Source: Datisca glomerata
Lineage: Eukaryota > Streptophyta > Magnoliopsida > Cucurbitales > Datiscaceae
Direction of reading: 5' to 3'
DNA length: 64,000 bases
NCBI GenBank assembly: GCA_003255025.1
Contig: QANY01008042.1
Location: 62,001-126,000, forward strand
The notes under the pieces are model-generated. The model was not told the DNA's origin and searched no databases. It saw only the letters and a list, made by a program, of their open reading frames with translations. Of the stretch, positions 36,258 to 50,594 are shown one piece after another (within the stretch, counting starts at the first letter, position 1; every line of letters begins with the position of its first letter). A program made the position numbers and the translations under genes.

Positions 36258-37111
36258 ATTGGATCAAAATGTGTTTTGATGCCAAGACATATTTCCTAGG
36301 GTGATGTCACTTAATCAGTTAAGTGTGATTATATGTATTGAAATGAATTAATTTATTATTTTCTAGTTATTAGATATTTAGTAAATAAAATAATTAATTA
36401 ATTAATTAATTGATAATGATCAATTAATTTATCAATTGGATTGATGAATCTCGATATAACTCAAACTCTAGAGAATATTGTAATTTTCGGCAATTATGAA
36501 TATATAAGGTGAATTTTTAAAAATTTAAAAATATATGAGTATATTTGTAAATATAAAAAATTACATTTTATCAATGTCTAATAGTATTCTGATTGCAGAT
36601 AGATCTTGGATAAGATACAGTTGCTTGTTAACAAAGCAAAAAGGAGGGAAACGTTTTCAGCTCTCTCCCTGTTGCCGCCAAAAATTATATTGAAGGAGAA
36701 ATTTTTTTTATTTGCCTTCTTCAATCGTTTTGAGAGCCCACATTCAAATTCTTACAAAAAAATTTCGTGAGATATATTTTGAAATTAACGAGTGGTTGTT
36801 GGTGGATGAAGTTCATAAATCATTTTTAGAGTTCAAGTGCGTGATTCGGATCCCGAAACTTGAAGAACATGAAGAACGCTCGAAGGAATTCTGCCAGTTC
36901 AGTAATTCTCTTATACAAAGTATAGGTGAAAAATTATTTCTAACAGTATATTCTCGTTTAATGTCGTATATGCATAATCGCAAGTGTTTGGTTTTAAGTT
37001 GTTTAATTTGATTAAATAAGATAATTGGAATTTTTTTTTTATATTCCACCCACTAATCGTTCGTGGTTCAAACTTACTTTTAATTAATTTTAAAACCAAC
37101 CGGTCTCAACA
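36219..37111 (+). repeat. Copia D partial 3' LTR
   Basis: It aligns with 33319-34199 of the 5' LTR and ends ggtctcaaca before the target duplication. The missing first part of this LTR is the right side of the internal deletion. Confidence 0.82.
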
Positions 37112-37116
37112 CAGAA

Positions 37117-40674
<3,558 letters not shown>

Positions 40675-40688
40675 AGATACTTGATTAA

Positions 40689-40924
40689 TCTTTTTAAATT
40701 ATATATTTATAATTATGATTAATTGTAACAATATAACATATAACAATGATGCATAGCGAATGAAATAAAAAAAATTTGGAAAAATTTTAATAAAAGAGAA
40801 AAGTAATTTACAATTAAATTTGAGTAATATGCAATAATTTACGTATGACAAATTTGTTATATATTAAATTAATCTCACAATGAAAACCATATATTTTTAA
40901 AAATAAGTTATATTAATAATATTT
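40689..40924. other. Short AT-rich gap between LINE and MULE
   Basis: Nothing recognisable; about 85 percent A+T. Confidence 0.5.
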
Positions 40925-41290
40925 AGGGTTAATTTCACAGACACCCCTTTAATTTTGGTCAATTCTTAAGTAGGCCCCTTCAACTTTGAAGCCTTCATAA
41001 TTTTCCCTTCCAATTTCATGAGCTATCAATTAGATCCCCTATGTTAGATTCTCCATCTTCTACCCGTTAAGTTGGTCATGTGACCAAAATTTGGACAAAT
41101 TTACCCTTCCCATAACAAAATGCACGTTTAAACTAACTAAAAAATAAAAAGAAAATGCTTGAGAGGGGGAAGGAATAGGGTTTTTTTGGCAAAAGTATAC
41201 CCCTAGCATTTTGAATTTGCAGAAATATATCACAAGACTAATTTGTGCACTCTCTAACCCCTGGCCCACCTCCCTTCACTTTTTTCAAAT
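40925..41290 (+). repeat. MULE left terminal inverted repeat
   Basis: It pairs with the right end in several blocks: acccgttaagttggtc (41062-41077) with 51322-51337, the gaggggg-aaggaat-aggg block (about 41160-41180) with about 51210-51235, and ctaatttgtgcactctctaa (41238-41257) with 50640-50659. The outermost 130 bases pair only weakly. Confidence 0.85.
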
Positions 41291-41590
41291 TTTCCCCCCA
41301 ATGCCATTCTCACACCGAGTCCTAACAAATGTCAAAAAGTCAATTCTCACTCAACACTCTACCTCTCTACCCACTTCCATCACCTTCATTTTTCCACCTT
41401 CATTTTGCATTTCTCCTCCTTCATCATTTCTTCATCTTCCTTCTGCAAAATCAGTTTGCTTTGATCGTTTTCTTCATCTTCAAGGAAGGCTTGCAGGTAT
41501 GAGTTTTGTATTTTTTTTCTAGAAAGCTTGAAGTTTCATGGGTTTTTTTTGTTCATGAGTTTCCTGACATTTTTGTTCAAACAACAACAT

Positions 41591-42160
41591 TCACGATGTT
41601 TGAAGTCCATGTAGTGTACAATATGACTATAAGATGATCGTGTAGTGTACTAGAGGACTAAATGTGTACTACATGATCCTCGTGTAACCGTCGTGTACAC
41701 TTCACGCAATGTACACGCTCCTCGTGTAGACCTCGTGTATATTACACGATCATCTTATAGTGAAAATGGAACTTCTCTTGTAGTTCACGATGCACTAAGA
41801 GCATCGTGTAGCATCTTATACACTACAAGAGGACAAATCGTATAGTGTTCTCATGTATTGTACAAGATGATCACATGATGATCGTGTAGTTCTCGTGTAC
41901 ACTACACGATGGCACTACAAGATATTCATGTAGTCATTGTGTACACTACACGTTTATCGTGTAGTCCTCGTGTAGTTCACTATAAGAGCATCGTGTAGTG
42001 TACACGAGCACTACAAGATGATCGCATAGTGCCATCGTGTAGTGTACATAAGGACTACACGATCAACATGTGATCATCTTTTACACTACATGATAGTGTA
42101 CACGATGGTCATGTAGTCCTTGTGTACACTACACGATGATTATACGATCATCCTATAATA
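41591..42160. repeat. Palindromic minisatellite array 1 (MULE, before the transposase)
   Basis: Degenerate direct and inverted copies of cgtgtagtgtacacgatg, mixed with tcctcgtgtag and atgatcgtgtag, run for about 570 bases. The word tacacgatg and its complement catcgtgta alternate, so single strands could fold into many hairpins. It ends about 60 bases before the transposase start. Confidence 0.85.
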
Positions 42161-42218
42161 TTCCATTTCAATGTAGTCTCTTTCTACTGACTTCCTTCAT
42201 TGATGTATATACAGATAT

Positions 42219-44872
42219 GTCTGAAGTTCAAATTTTTGTAATCCTTAATAGAGATTGGGTGAAAAATGGTTCAACATGATCTTTTTAATGTAGAGAAGAC
42301 CAAATTATTGGAGATATCAATTAACTGCACTTACCACGAGCTATCAGGCATATTGCATGAAAAACTTCAAATTGACCCCTCAAAGTATGATATGTCCATC
42401 AAATTTCTTTATACAACCTATGTCCCCTGCCCTCCTGTTGAAATTTTAAATGATAGAGATTTACAGTTCTTTGTTTAATAGAACATATCAAAATCACTTA
42501 GAACCCCATTATCCGTAAGTACTAAGCCAAATTTTTTTCTATCTCAAAGTTGTGTTCCTCAAACCACAATGTCACAACAACCTTGGTTTCCTGAAACTAC
42601 TGGACTTTATCAAAGATGGGTTCCTAAAACCACAACATCACAGCAACCTCTGCATGAAAGAATTCGTCACTTTTTTAGAGTGATTATCATTTTGAAATGA
42701 ACTATCATTATGATGATGTTTTTGGTCATGACCTTGGGGACGATAATAATGATATCCAGGATGAGGATTCTGATTATGATGATGAGTTTGATCATGGGGC
42801 GTATGATCATGCCAACCATGTAGATGACAATGATGAAGTCATCCGTGAAGACGACCATACAACAATTCCAGACTTGAATACTGGTCCCGAACCAGAGACC
42901 ACTTGTCATTGGCCATCACGAGATGATTTGAATAAACAGCGTCCCAGGTCCAGTGAGCAACGGGCTGATTTGAATCAGCTTGCATTGGACATAATAAATA
43001 TGGATGAGTTGTATAGGGATAAAGTCGAGGTGGTTACGATTTATCGCATGATGGCCATCCGAAGAAATTTTGAGTTTCGGATCTTTAAGTCATCACCTTT
43101 ATTGTTGTTACTTATATGTGTTGATAAAACATGCACATGGAGGTTACGGGCCATGAAACAAAAAAATTATTCATACTTCAAAGTTACAAAGTTTATCAAT
43201 ACACATACATGCACATTTTAAGTATTGAGATATGAACATCATCAAGCTGCATACACATTCATTGGTCACACTATAAGGTCCAAATACACGGGTGTTTGAC
43301 GTGTATATAGGCCAAACGACATAATTGAATTTGGTTTGCTTGATCTATGTGTCAACATAGGTTACTATAAGGCATGGAGGGCTAAAAAATATGCTTTGGA
43401 ATTAATTCGAAGGTCGCCTGAAGACAACTATAGGATGCTCTCAGCATATTGTCACATATTAGAATTGAAAAATCCAGGTATTGTTTTGCCATCATAAGGT
43501 CTACACGATGGATAAATTGACCTCATGTACCCATCGTGTAGTGTATCCATCCTGTGCTAACTTCATTTAGTCCTCCTATACATTACACGATAATTACACA
43601 AGGCCAGTGTACCCATCGTGTACACGACACGATAGGTACACTGACCTTGTGTAACCATCGTGTAGTGTACCCATCCTATTCTAACTTCACCGAGTTTTCC
43701 TATACACTTTATTCTTGGATTTTCCCACTATATACAACCCGTCATTGCTATTGACGCAATTGCCTTCAAAGTCAAATACAAAGGTGTATTATTTGTCACA
43801 ACCGCAAAGGATGGGAACAACCAAGTCTATCCCATTGCATTCAGCATTGCAGATTCAGAAAATAATGATTCATGGGAATGATTCTTCCATAAACTTCAAG
43901 GTGTTATCGTTGATCTGGCAGACTTGATGTTTATATTTGACGGGCATACAAGTATACTGGATGTTGTAGAGATTGTCTTTCCCAATGTGCTTCATGGAGC
44001 TTGCGTCTTCCACATGGGTCAAAATATCAATTCGATTTATAAAAAGGAAGATGCAGTCGCGTTGTTTTGAAAGTTACAAAGGAATACCGTCGATCAGAAT
44101 TTGATCGGTTGATGACTCATTTTACATATACGTTCTAGATATCTCACAATACGTGTTGGTGGGGGGAGTTAAGAGGTGGGATCGTTTGTGTTTTGATGGA
44201 AGGAAGTACAGCATAATGACTACAAACATTACAAAATGTTTGAATGGGATTTTGAAAGATGCTAGAAATCTCATTACAAGCCTTATAGAATATATATGTG
44301 ACATGTTACAATGGTGGTTCTATGAAAAATGAATGTCTGCATGTCAAGTCACCTCGAAGATGATAGATTGGGTTGAGACAGAGGTTAATAAGAATCATCT
44401 TGCATCACATAAACTATCATTGTTTCCTTCCAACATCCACAAGCTTCGTGTCACGAGTGGGGGTAGGGAAGCAGTGGGAAACTTGAATCTTAAGACATGT
44501 GCGTGACGAGAATTTGATCTTGATCAAATTCCATGCAAGCATGTGTTGGCTGTATGTCGGCAATGCAATATTTCTACATACAGTATGTGTTTGACGCACT
44601 ATAAAAATGAGGCTTTAATTGTTGCGTATGAGGAAACAATACATCATATTGGAGATAGAGCGGATTGGAACATCAGCCAGGAGTTTCAAGAAAATGTGGT
44701 ATTGCCACCGATAACAAGACGGCAAAGTGGAAAACTGAGGACGGTTAGAATTCCATCTAGAAGTGAGGAAGTAGTAAGAAGAAAGTGTGCACGTTGTGGG
44801 AAAATTGGCCACAACCAACAAACGTGTAGAAATCCAATTCCTGTCTTTCAATGGAATGACCAAGCCACTTAA
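42219..44872 (+). pseudogene. MULE transposase, broken
   Basis: It would cut and join DNA at the terminal repeats. The start at 42219 (MSEVQIFVILNRDWV) shifts frame to KLLEISINCTYHELSGIL (42300-42480). An acidic Asp/His-rich region follows (42700-42860), then the DNA-binding zinc domain (RNFEFRIFKS...CVDKTCTWRLRA, about 43060-43155). Next come KAWRAKKYALELIRRSPED (43375-43435) and array 2, then the catalytic core (43740-44330). This has Asp at 43753-43755 (VIAIDAIAFKVKYKGVL), Asp at 43939-43941 (FIFDGHTS) and the HGACVFHMGQN box. The third acidic residue is probably Lys (44234-44236, TKCLNGILKDAR). A SWIM finger with a stop in place of its second Cys (about 44500) and a CCHC knuckle (44785-44830, CARCGKIGHNQQTC) end the protein. 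Confidence 0.88.
43501..43708. repeat. Palindromic minisatellite array 2 (inside the transposase gene)
   Basis: It contains two partial copies of a long unit (ccatcctgtgctaacttcat, then tagtcctcctatacattac) of about 125 bases, plus short tacacgatg words. It lies exactly between the KNPGIVLPS and QPVIAIDA parts of the transposase, where roughly 40 residues are normally found. Confidence 0.8.
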
Positions 44873-44984
44873 AATATAAATGTTGACCCTTGTAATTTTT
44901 TAAATATTAATATGAAAGAAGAATTGTGGTTGTTATTTAATACTGTCATGAAGTTAAGAAGCCTGCATGATGACCATGAAACAA

Positions 44985-45262
44985 TCGTGTACCCATCCTA
45001 TAGTCTACCCATTATGTGCTGACTTCAATGAGTCTTCTTGTACACTACACAATGGGTACAATATGATCGTGTAACAATCATGCAGTCTACATGATGGATA
45101 CACTTACCTCGTGTACCCGTCCTGTAGTCTACCCATTCTGTACTTACTTCATTGAATTTTCTTGTACACTACACAATGAGTACAATATAATCGTGTAGAC
45201 ATCGTGTACCCTTCAAGAAGCCTACACGATGGGTGTGAAGTCATCGTGTAGCCTTCAAGAAC
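44985..45262. repeat. Palindromic minisatellite array 3 (between the two converging genes)
   Basis: Two units of about 123 bases (gacttcaatgagtcttcttg near 45021 and its relative near 45144), each containing tacactacacaatg and catcgtgta-type words. The unit is the same long form seen in array 2. Confidence 0.8.
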
Positions 45263-46107
45263 CAAAACCATGCATTCAACGATAAAACCAAGAATTCAAC
45301 AACATATAAAAAATTGGGCATTAAAAATTATATAGGAAAAAAAATCATAAAATCAGTATAAATAATACATATCCCATTTATACATCAAAAAATTATAACG
45401 GTTCGATTTTTCCACGTGCAAATAATTCAATTGCAATACATTTACGGTATTCCCGCATTCTCTTTTGAGTTTTTTTTTGGAGATCCATCACATATGTTAG
45501 GGGTTCGACAAACTTTAGGGAGAATACCCCATAATCAAAGCTACAAAACACATGAAATACAAAAAATACAATTAAATAATATGTATGAAATTCTAAGTAC
45601 ATAGAGGACTTTAAAAAATATGTATATTTTACTTACACACTCTCTTGTTGTGAACACGGTATTGGCTTATATTCCCACTCATCTTTCGATTGAACCCACA
45701 TTTTTTTATAAATATTCATAATTTGAAGCAAATGAGGAACAATCTTCGTAAAAGGCTTCATAAGTTTAGGATACTTATACTTTTGATATGGCGTGTTCAA
45801 GGAATTATAAATATTAACACACTCGCCATTCAAATCTAGCTCCACAGTAAACCAATGACTATTTCCCACATTCATGAGTAATATAACCTATACAAATTGA
45901 TATATAAGAATAAATATTGGCTTTTATAAGTAAAAAAAGATTACATAAGATATTTTATTAGACTCTTCCCAGTCCCTTCCAAGGTTTGTTGCAAGCCAAG
46001 GATTTGGAACCAGAGAGTATCATCAACGCCAACATCCCCAGCCACGGGATCATTCTCAAACTCTTCCACACAACCCCGTAGGTTTCCCTGTAATGTCATA
46101 GTAAACA

Positions 46108-46262
46108 TTGTATATCAATAGAAGACTTCATGAAGTCTACACACTGCTCATGAAGGCCTCGTGTAGACTAGATAAAGTCCACACAATGCTCATGAAGGCC
46201 TCGTGTAGACTACATAAAGTCCACACGATCCCCATGAAGGCCTCGTGTAGACTTCATAAAAC
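46108..46262. repeat. Minisatellite array 4 (period 42)
   Basis: Three and a half units of 42 bases starting catgaaggcctcgtgtagac, with very little divergence. Because 42 is a multiple of three, it leaves an open frame (46108-46296) that is not a gene. Confidence 0.85.
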
Positions 46263-46582
46263 ATTTTACTTACTTCTAGATGCAAAACACCAATAGTAAC
46301 TCTGATATGTGGGTTGTAGTCTCGCAAATCCCTCATTATCAGCTCCAAGTATACATCGATATGCTATAATATAAAAAAGATTACATAAGATATTTATCTG
46401 TATTCTAAATAGCACATTCAAAAATATTATAAATATAACTACTTACATTAGACTCAAGCAACTAATAAGGTGGGGATACTAGTGTTTTGAACTAGGAAAA
46501 GTTACTGAAGCAGTACCCAACGTTTACTTTCTCGTTTGTGTACAACATAATTATAGATAAAAAAAATAAGAGTTTTGATTGG

Positions 46583-47002
46583 TTCACGATGGCTACACGA
46601 TCACAGTGTAACCATCGTGTAACCCTTAAAATCATGATGTCCGTGTGACCATCGAGTAGTCTACACGATGTCCGTGTGACCATCGAATAGTCTACACGAT
46701 GTCCGTGTGACCATCGAGTAGTCTACACGATGTCCGTGTGACCATCGAGTAGTCTACACGATGTCCGTGTGACCATCGTGTAGCATATACGATGACTGCA
46801 TGATGTCAATGTAACCATCGTGTAACCCTCAAAAAATAGAAACTCATAAACACGATGTCTGGGTAACTATCGTGTAGTCTACACGATGTCCGGGTAACCA
46901 TCGTGTAGTCTATACGGTGTCTGGGTAACCATCGTGTAGTCTACATGATATCTGGGTAACCATCATGTAGAGTACACGATGTCAGTGTAACCATCGTGTA
47001 TG
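46583..47002. repeat. Palindromic minisatellite array 5 (period 31)
   Basis: At least ten units. The cleanest are 31 bases (tgtccgtgtgaccatcgagt followed by agtctacacga) at 46650-46780. Later units carry the gtctgggtaaccatcgtg variant. This is the most regular array in the MULE. Confidence 0.88.
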
Positions 47003-47339
47003 AGAAGAAGAATTTTAGAACAAAATTTTAGAACTTACTTTGACCTTGATGCGGAGTTTCAGGCATTAAAACGGAATTCATCCTCTGAAGTTACATCAAG
47101 AAAAGGTCTAAAAGGTCTGAATTTCGTTGTCTCCCCCACTTTCTCCTCCACTTTTTTTCTATGCTGCTTTTCTTTTCATTTTGTTGCGTTTCCCAAGTGG
47201 GGGACTCAAGGATCCGAGATCTCTTGATATTTCTCTTACCAAGATCACCAAGGTAGATGAGCTCGTCTTCTTCTCCATGGTTGGGCTACTCCGTTGACTT
47301 TATCGAACCCATCAAGTTTGATATTATCGATGCAACTTT

Positions 47340-48060
47340 AGCTTCTTCTTTTTCCATTTCTTCTTCTTTTTGTTTTATTTCCTCCACTTTTATTTCTCCT
47401 TTGATTTCCTCATTCACTTTATTATTCTTATTTTCCTCCCCTTCTTCCCTCCTTCTTTTCTTCTTTTACTTATTCTTTTTATTTTTCTTCTTTTTTTGCC
47501 TCTACTTTTTCTTCTCTTATTCCTACTACTTCTTCTTTCTCATCCTCTTCTTTTTCTTCCTTTTCTTCTTTTTTCTTCATCTCCCTCATCCTTCTTTGAT
47601 TCTTCTTTCTCTTCATTTTTCTCTTCTTTTTTCTCATCTTCCCTCTCTTCTTTTCCTTCATCCTCTTTTTTCTCTCCTTCTTTTTCTTCATCCTCTTTTT
47701 CTTCCTCTTTCTTCTCCTCTTCATCCTCTTTTTTTCTTCTTCTTCTTCCTCTTTCTTCTCCTCTTCTTCCCATTTTTCCCTTTTTTTCCTCTTTCTTCTC
47801 CTCTTCTTCATCTTTCTTCTCCTCTTCTTCATCTTTCTTCTCCTCTTCTTCATCTCTCTTCTCCTTCTTCCTTTTCTTCTTATTCCTCTTTTTTCCTCAT
47901 TCTCCTCTTCTTTTTCATCTTTTCCCACTTCTTGTTCCTCTTCTTCTCTTCTATTTCTTCTTTTCCGTCTTCTTCTTTCTCGATCTCCATCTCCTCCACT
48001 ATCTTTTCCTTTTCTTCCTCTTCCTCCCAATCGACAGTGATCATCATGGCAGATCGTGGA
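47340..48060 (-). repeat. 700-base pyrimidine tract encoding a Lys/Glu-rich linker
   Basis: The plus strand is almost all T and C (ttcttctcctcttcttc-type units), with sub-repeats such as tctttcttctcctcttcttc at 47790-47850. The minus strand reads KKRRRKMKKRRRKM and similar Lys/Arg/Glu runs, and sits between the DUF1985 and protease parts of the ULP1-like gene, where such linkers are common. The plus-strand frames of 271 and 232 codons are antisense artefacts of the tract. Confidence 0.7.
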
Positions 48061-48220
48061 GAGAATGAGTAATGATCATCCAACTGTGATGTCACCAGAT
48101 AATACATCAAAATCTTGATTTGGGAAAATGACAAAGGAAATGTCTAATTGCATGGACATAATCTTCTTGACCATTAAATTGACATGTTTCTCCATTCCAA
48201 TCAAACATTTCCACACATTA

Positions 48221-48276
48221 GGCCTCTTCTCCTCTCTCTTCACAATTAGGCCTCTTCTCCTCTCTCTTCACAATGC
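48221..48276. repeat. 28-base tandem duplication
   Basis: aggcctcttctcctctctct plus tcacaatt occurs twice, almost perfectly, inside the ULP1-like gene. Confidence 0.75.
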
Positions 48277-48404
48277 CCTTCTCCTCGGGCCTCTTCCTCT
48301 TCTTCAGCTTCTCCTCATCAACTTCCTCATCCACCCACGGTAAGACTATGTAAGGCGTCGCCTGAAAAATATGTAATATAAATCAGACAAACCAGTTAAA
48401 GAAT

Positions 48405-48640
48405 GAGTACACGATGGTCGTGTACCTATCATGTAGGTTACATGATGGTTACATGAGATCAGTGTAATTATCATGTATACTACATAATGGGTACACTATG
48501 TCAGTGTAACCATCGAGTTGTGACTAGAAGGATAGAGGATGAGTACACGATGTCTGTGTACCCATCGTGAAGTCTTACACGAGGTTGGTGTAAGAATCGT
48601 GTAGCCTACACCATGACTACACAAGGTCAGTGTATAAGAA
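48405..48640. repeat. Palindromic minisatellite array 6
   Basis: Degenerate units with tacacgatg, catcgtgaag and ggtcagtgtaa words lie in an apparent intron of the ULP1-like gene. Confidence 0.75.
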
Positions 48641-49029
48641 GAAGAATGGTACATAATGATTTTGAACATACCTTCCCTATGACTACTGATCTCCAGTAGC
48701 TTGTTTGTTCTTCCTCCTCTATAGGGACCAAGGGAAGAACTTCCAACAAAAAAATCAAGTAACATAAATTACGTGCAAGTAATATAAATTATGTTAACAT
48801 AAAACTCAACTTGCATTTTCCTTTGAGAAAATTTCTTTTATAGATTCTCAACAGGAACCACTATGGTTGGAGCCCACTTGAAAATCCGTGGTACCTTGGT
48901 CGAAACCTAATTACCGTACAAACTACTCATCAAGGGGATAGCTTCAAATACCCATGCCTATTTAAATAAAAGAGAGTAATTTAGTATTCAGCACATAAAT
49001 AAATCAAAACATAAATATTTAATACAACC

Positions 49030-49138
49030 ACGAAGTCATTGTGTAGCCTACAAGAAGCATACACGATGACCATGGAGTCGTCATGTAGCCTAGATGATGT
49101 CTGTGAAGTCATCATGTAGCCTACAAGAAGCCTACATC
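49030..49138. repeat. Minisatellite array 7 (short)
   Basis: About three units of gaagtcatcgtgtagcctac with a-agcctacacgatg spacers, directly after the DUF1985 exon end. Confidence 0.75.
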
Positions 49139-49954
49139 ACTATATAGAATAAAAAAATTAACTGGAAGGTAAAAAGACATCCATTCAGTGAATATCCATG
49201 AATAACAACGGGGGATTTCTGTGATTTTTGTACTTTTTTCCATTGATTAAGATCACCAAAGATAGACTTTGTATTCTTCACAGCTAATAGTGGTTTGATT
49301 GTTCTAGAGAAAGAAAGCTCTCCCCACAGATATTGGTTGAAGACTTCTAGGCCATCAATCAAGACCAACCATTTCTTCTCGATTTGGGTTCGGCTCTCAT
49401 TCCCCAAAAGAAATTCTGTTGTAAATAAACAAGAGCCATCTTGACAGCATCAGTATCTGCCTTAAAGTTATCGCTCTTGAACTTTTCCTCTAACTCAGCC
49501 ATGGTTATACCATTGGCTTTAGGAAAGTATAGATCAACGAGTCTGTTTGGACCACAGGTCTTCTTCTCATCTCAGGCATCACCGATCTCCTTCTTTGAAC
49601 AGCACAGTGGCTCCCATTGACAAAAAAACAAGATTTCTTTCTCAGATGGAGTGTCGTCCACATATTCGCCTCCCTGACCAGTACTTGGTGGAAAACAGTG
49701 ATTGAAACTTCAAGTATGGAAGATCCAGGAGATAGCCAAAGCATGTCTCACTAAATAGGGAGAGTTGAGGAGCTGTCAGCTTGGTCTTAATAACATCTAT
49801 CACACGCGCATTGCATTTTGCATTTTCCCTGGCCTTAGAAATTCTTGTAACATCATGGGCATATCGTAGTTTCATTAATGAAGCCATAACAATTGATGAT
49901 GAAGCCATAACCTGTAGAAAATTCAAGAAAGATATAAGATCAGAGAATTAAAGT

Positions 49955-50262
49955 GCACACGATGATTGTGTAGACATCATGTACACTACACGATGGGTAC
50001 ACGATTATCGTGTAGCCATCATGTAATGTACATGAGGGGTACTTGACGACCGTGTAGTCCTCCTATACACCACATGATGGCTACACATTGGTCGTGTACC
50101 CTACGTGTAGTGTACGAGATGACTACATTGTCGTCTTCGAAGACATCATGTAGTTATATTGTACACTACACGATGGGGTATACGACCAACGTGTAATCAT
50201 ATTGTACACCACCCCTCCTATATGCTACATGTTCATCGTGTACCCAATCATGTTAGAGAAGA
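49955..50262. repeat. Palindromic minisatellite array 8 (before the ULP1-like DUF1985 exon)
   Basis: Degenerate alternation of tacactacacgatgggtaca and cgtgtagtcctc-type words, like array 1 at the other end of the element. Confidence 0.8.
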
Positions 50263-50594
50263 AAATAGAGAAACCCTAGAGAAACTACCAAGAAACCTAT
50301 AAACCTACAAAAATCATAAACTCAGAAACCCACAAAAAAATCAGAAACCCAAAAAAAACATACCTTGTTGTGGGAGACGAACACTAAAAGATTTTCAGAG
50401 AAAGATGCTTCGACTTCAAGAGATAGAAAGGGATAGTAACTATAAGAGAGAGAAATGAAAGAAATGCAAGAGAATAGTTTGAAATAGTGAAGAGGTACAC
50501 GAAGGGATGGATTTCGTGAAGGGGTGAGTTTAAAAAATGTGTAATAATTACTTCTTTACTTTTTAGCCGTCGTTTGAATTCACGCAGGGGCTGT

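Larger units (their letters stand above)
32285..37111 (+). mobile_element. Copia element D, internally deleted, with target-site duplication cagaa
   Basis: The 5-base duplications are at 32280-32284 and 37112-37116. The element holds a 5' LTR (32285-34199), primer-binding site (34200-34213), leader, the first 38 or so codons of gag (36105-36218), and a partial 3' LTR (about 36219-37111). Everything from gag to the first 1 kb of the 3' LTR is gone. It is a non-autonomous copy of the family of copia B. Confidence 0.9.
45390..50360 (-). pseudogene. DUF1985/ULP1-like C48 cysteine protease gene of the MULE, broken
   Basis: Its role in the host or in transposition is unknown; the family resembles SUMO-removing proteases. 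Reading leftward: DUF1985 (49926-49150) has LTAPQLSLFSETCFGYLLDL, HCAVQRR..., ITMAELEEKFKSDNFKADTD, then FNQYLWGELSF and VIHGYSLNGCLFTFQ. A following exon (48970-48800) has VFEAIPLMSSLYGN and VPRIFKWAPT. The Lys/Glu-rich linker is at 48030-47340. A pre-protease exon (46090-45960) has DTLWFQILGLQQTLEG. The C48 core (45890-45640) has NVGNSHWFTVELDLNGECVN, giving the catalytic His and following Asp region. The last exon (45602-45393) reads CSFDYGVFSLKFVEPLTYV, where the catalytic Cys of DCGVF is Tyr (tat at 45531-45533). Frameshifts occur in DUF1985. Introns hold arrays 4 to 8. Confidence 0.8.

Noticed and set aside
47257..48072. The longest open frame in the window (271 codons, plus strand)
   Set aside because: It is almost only Ser, Phe and Leu, translated from a T/C tract. 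The opposite strand fits the Lys/Glu linker of the ULP1-like gene.
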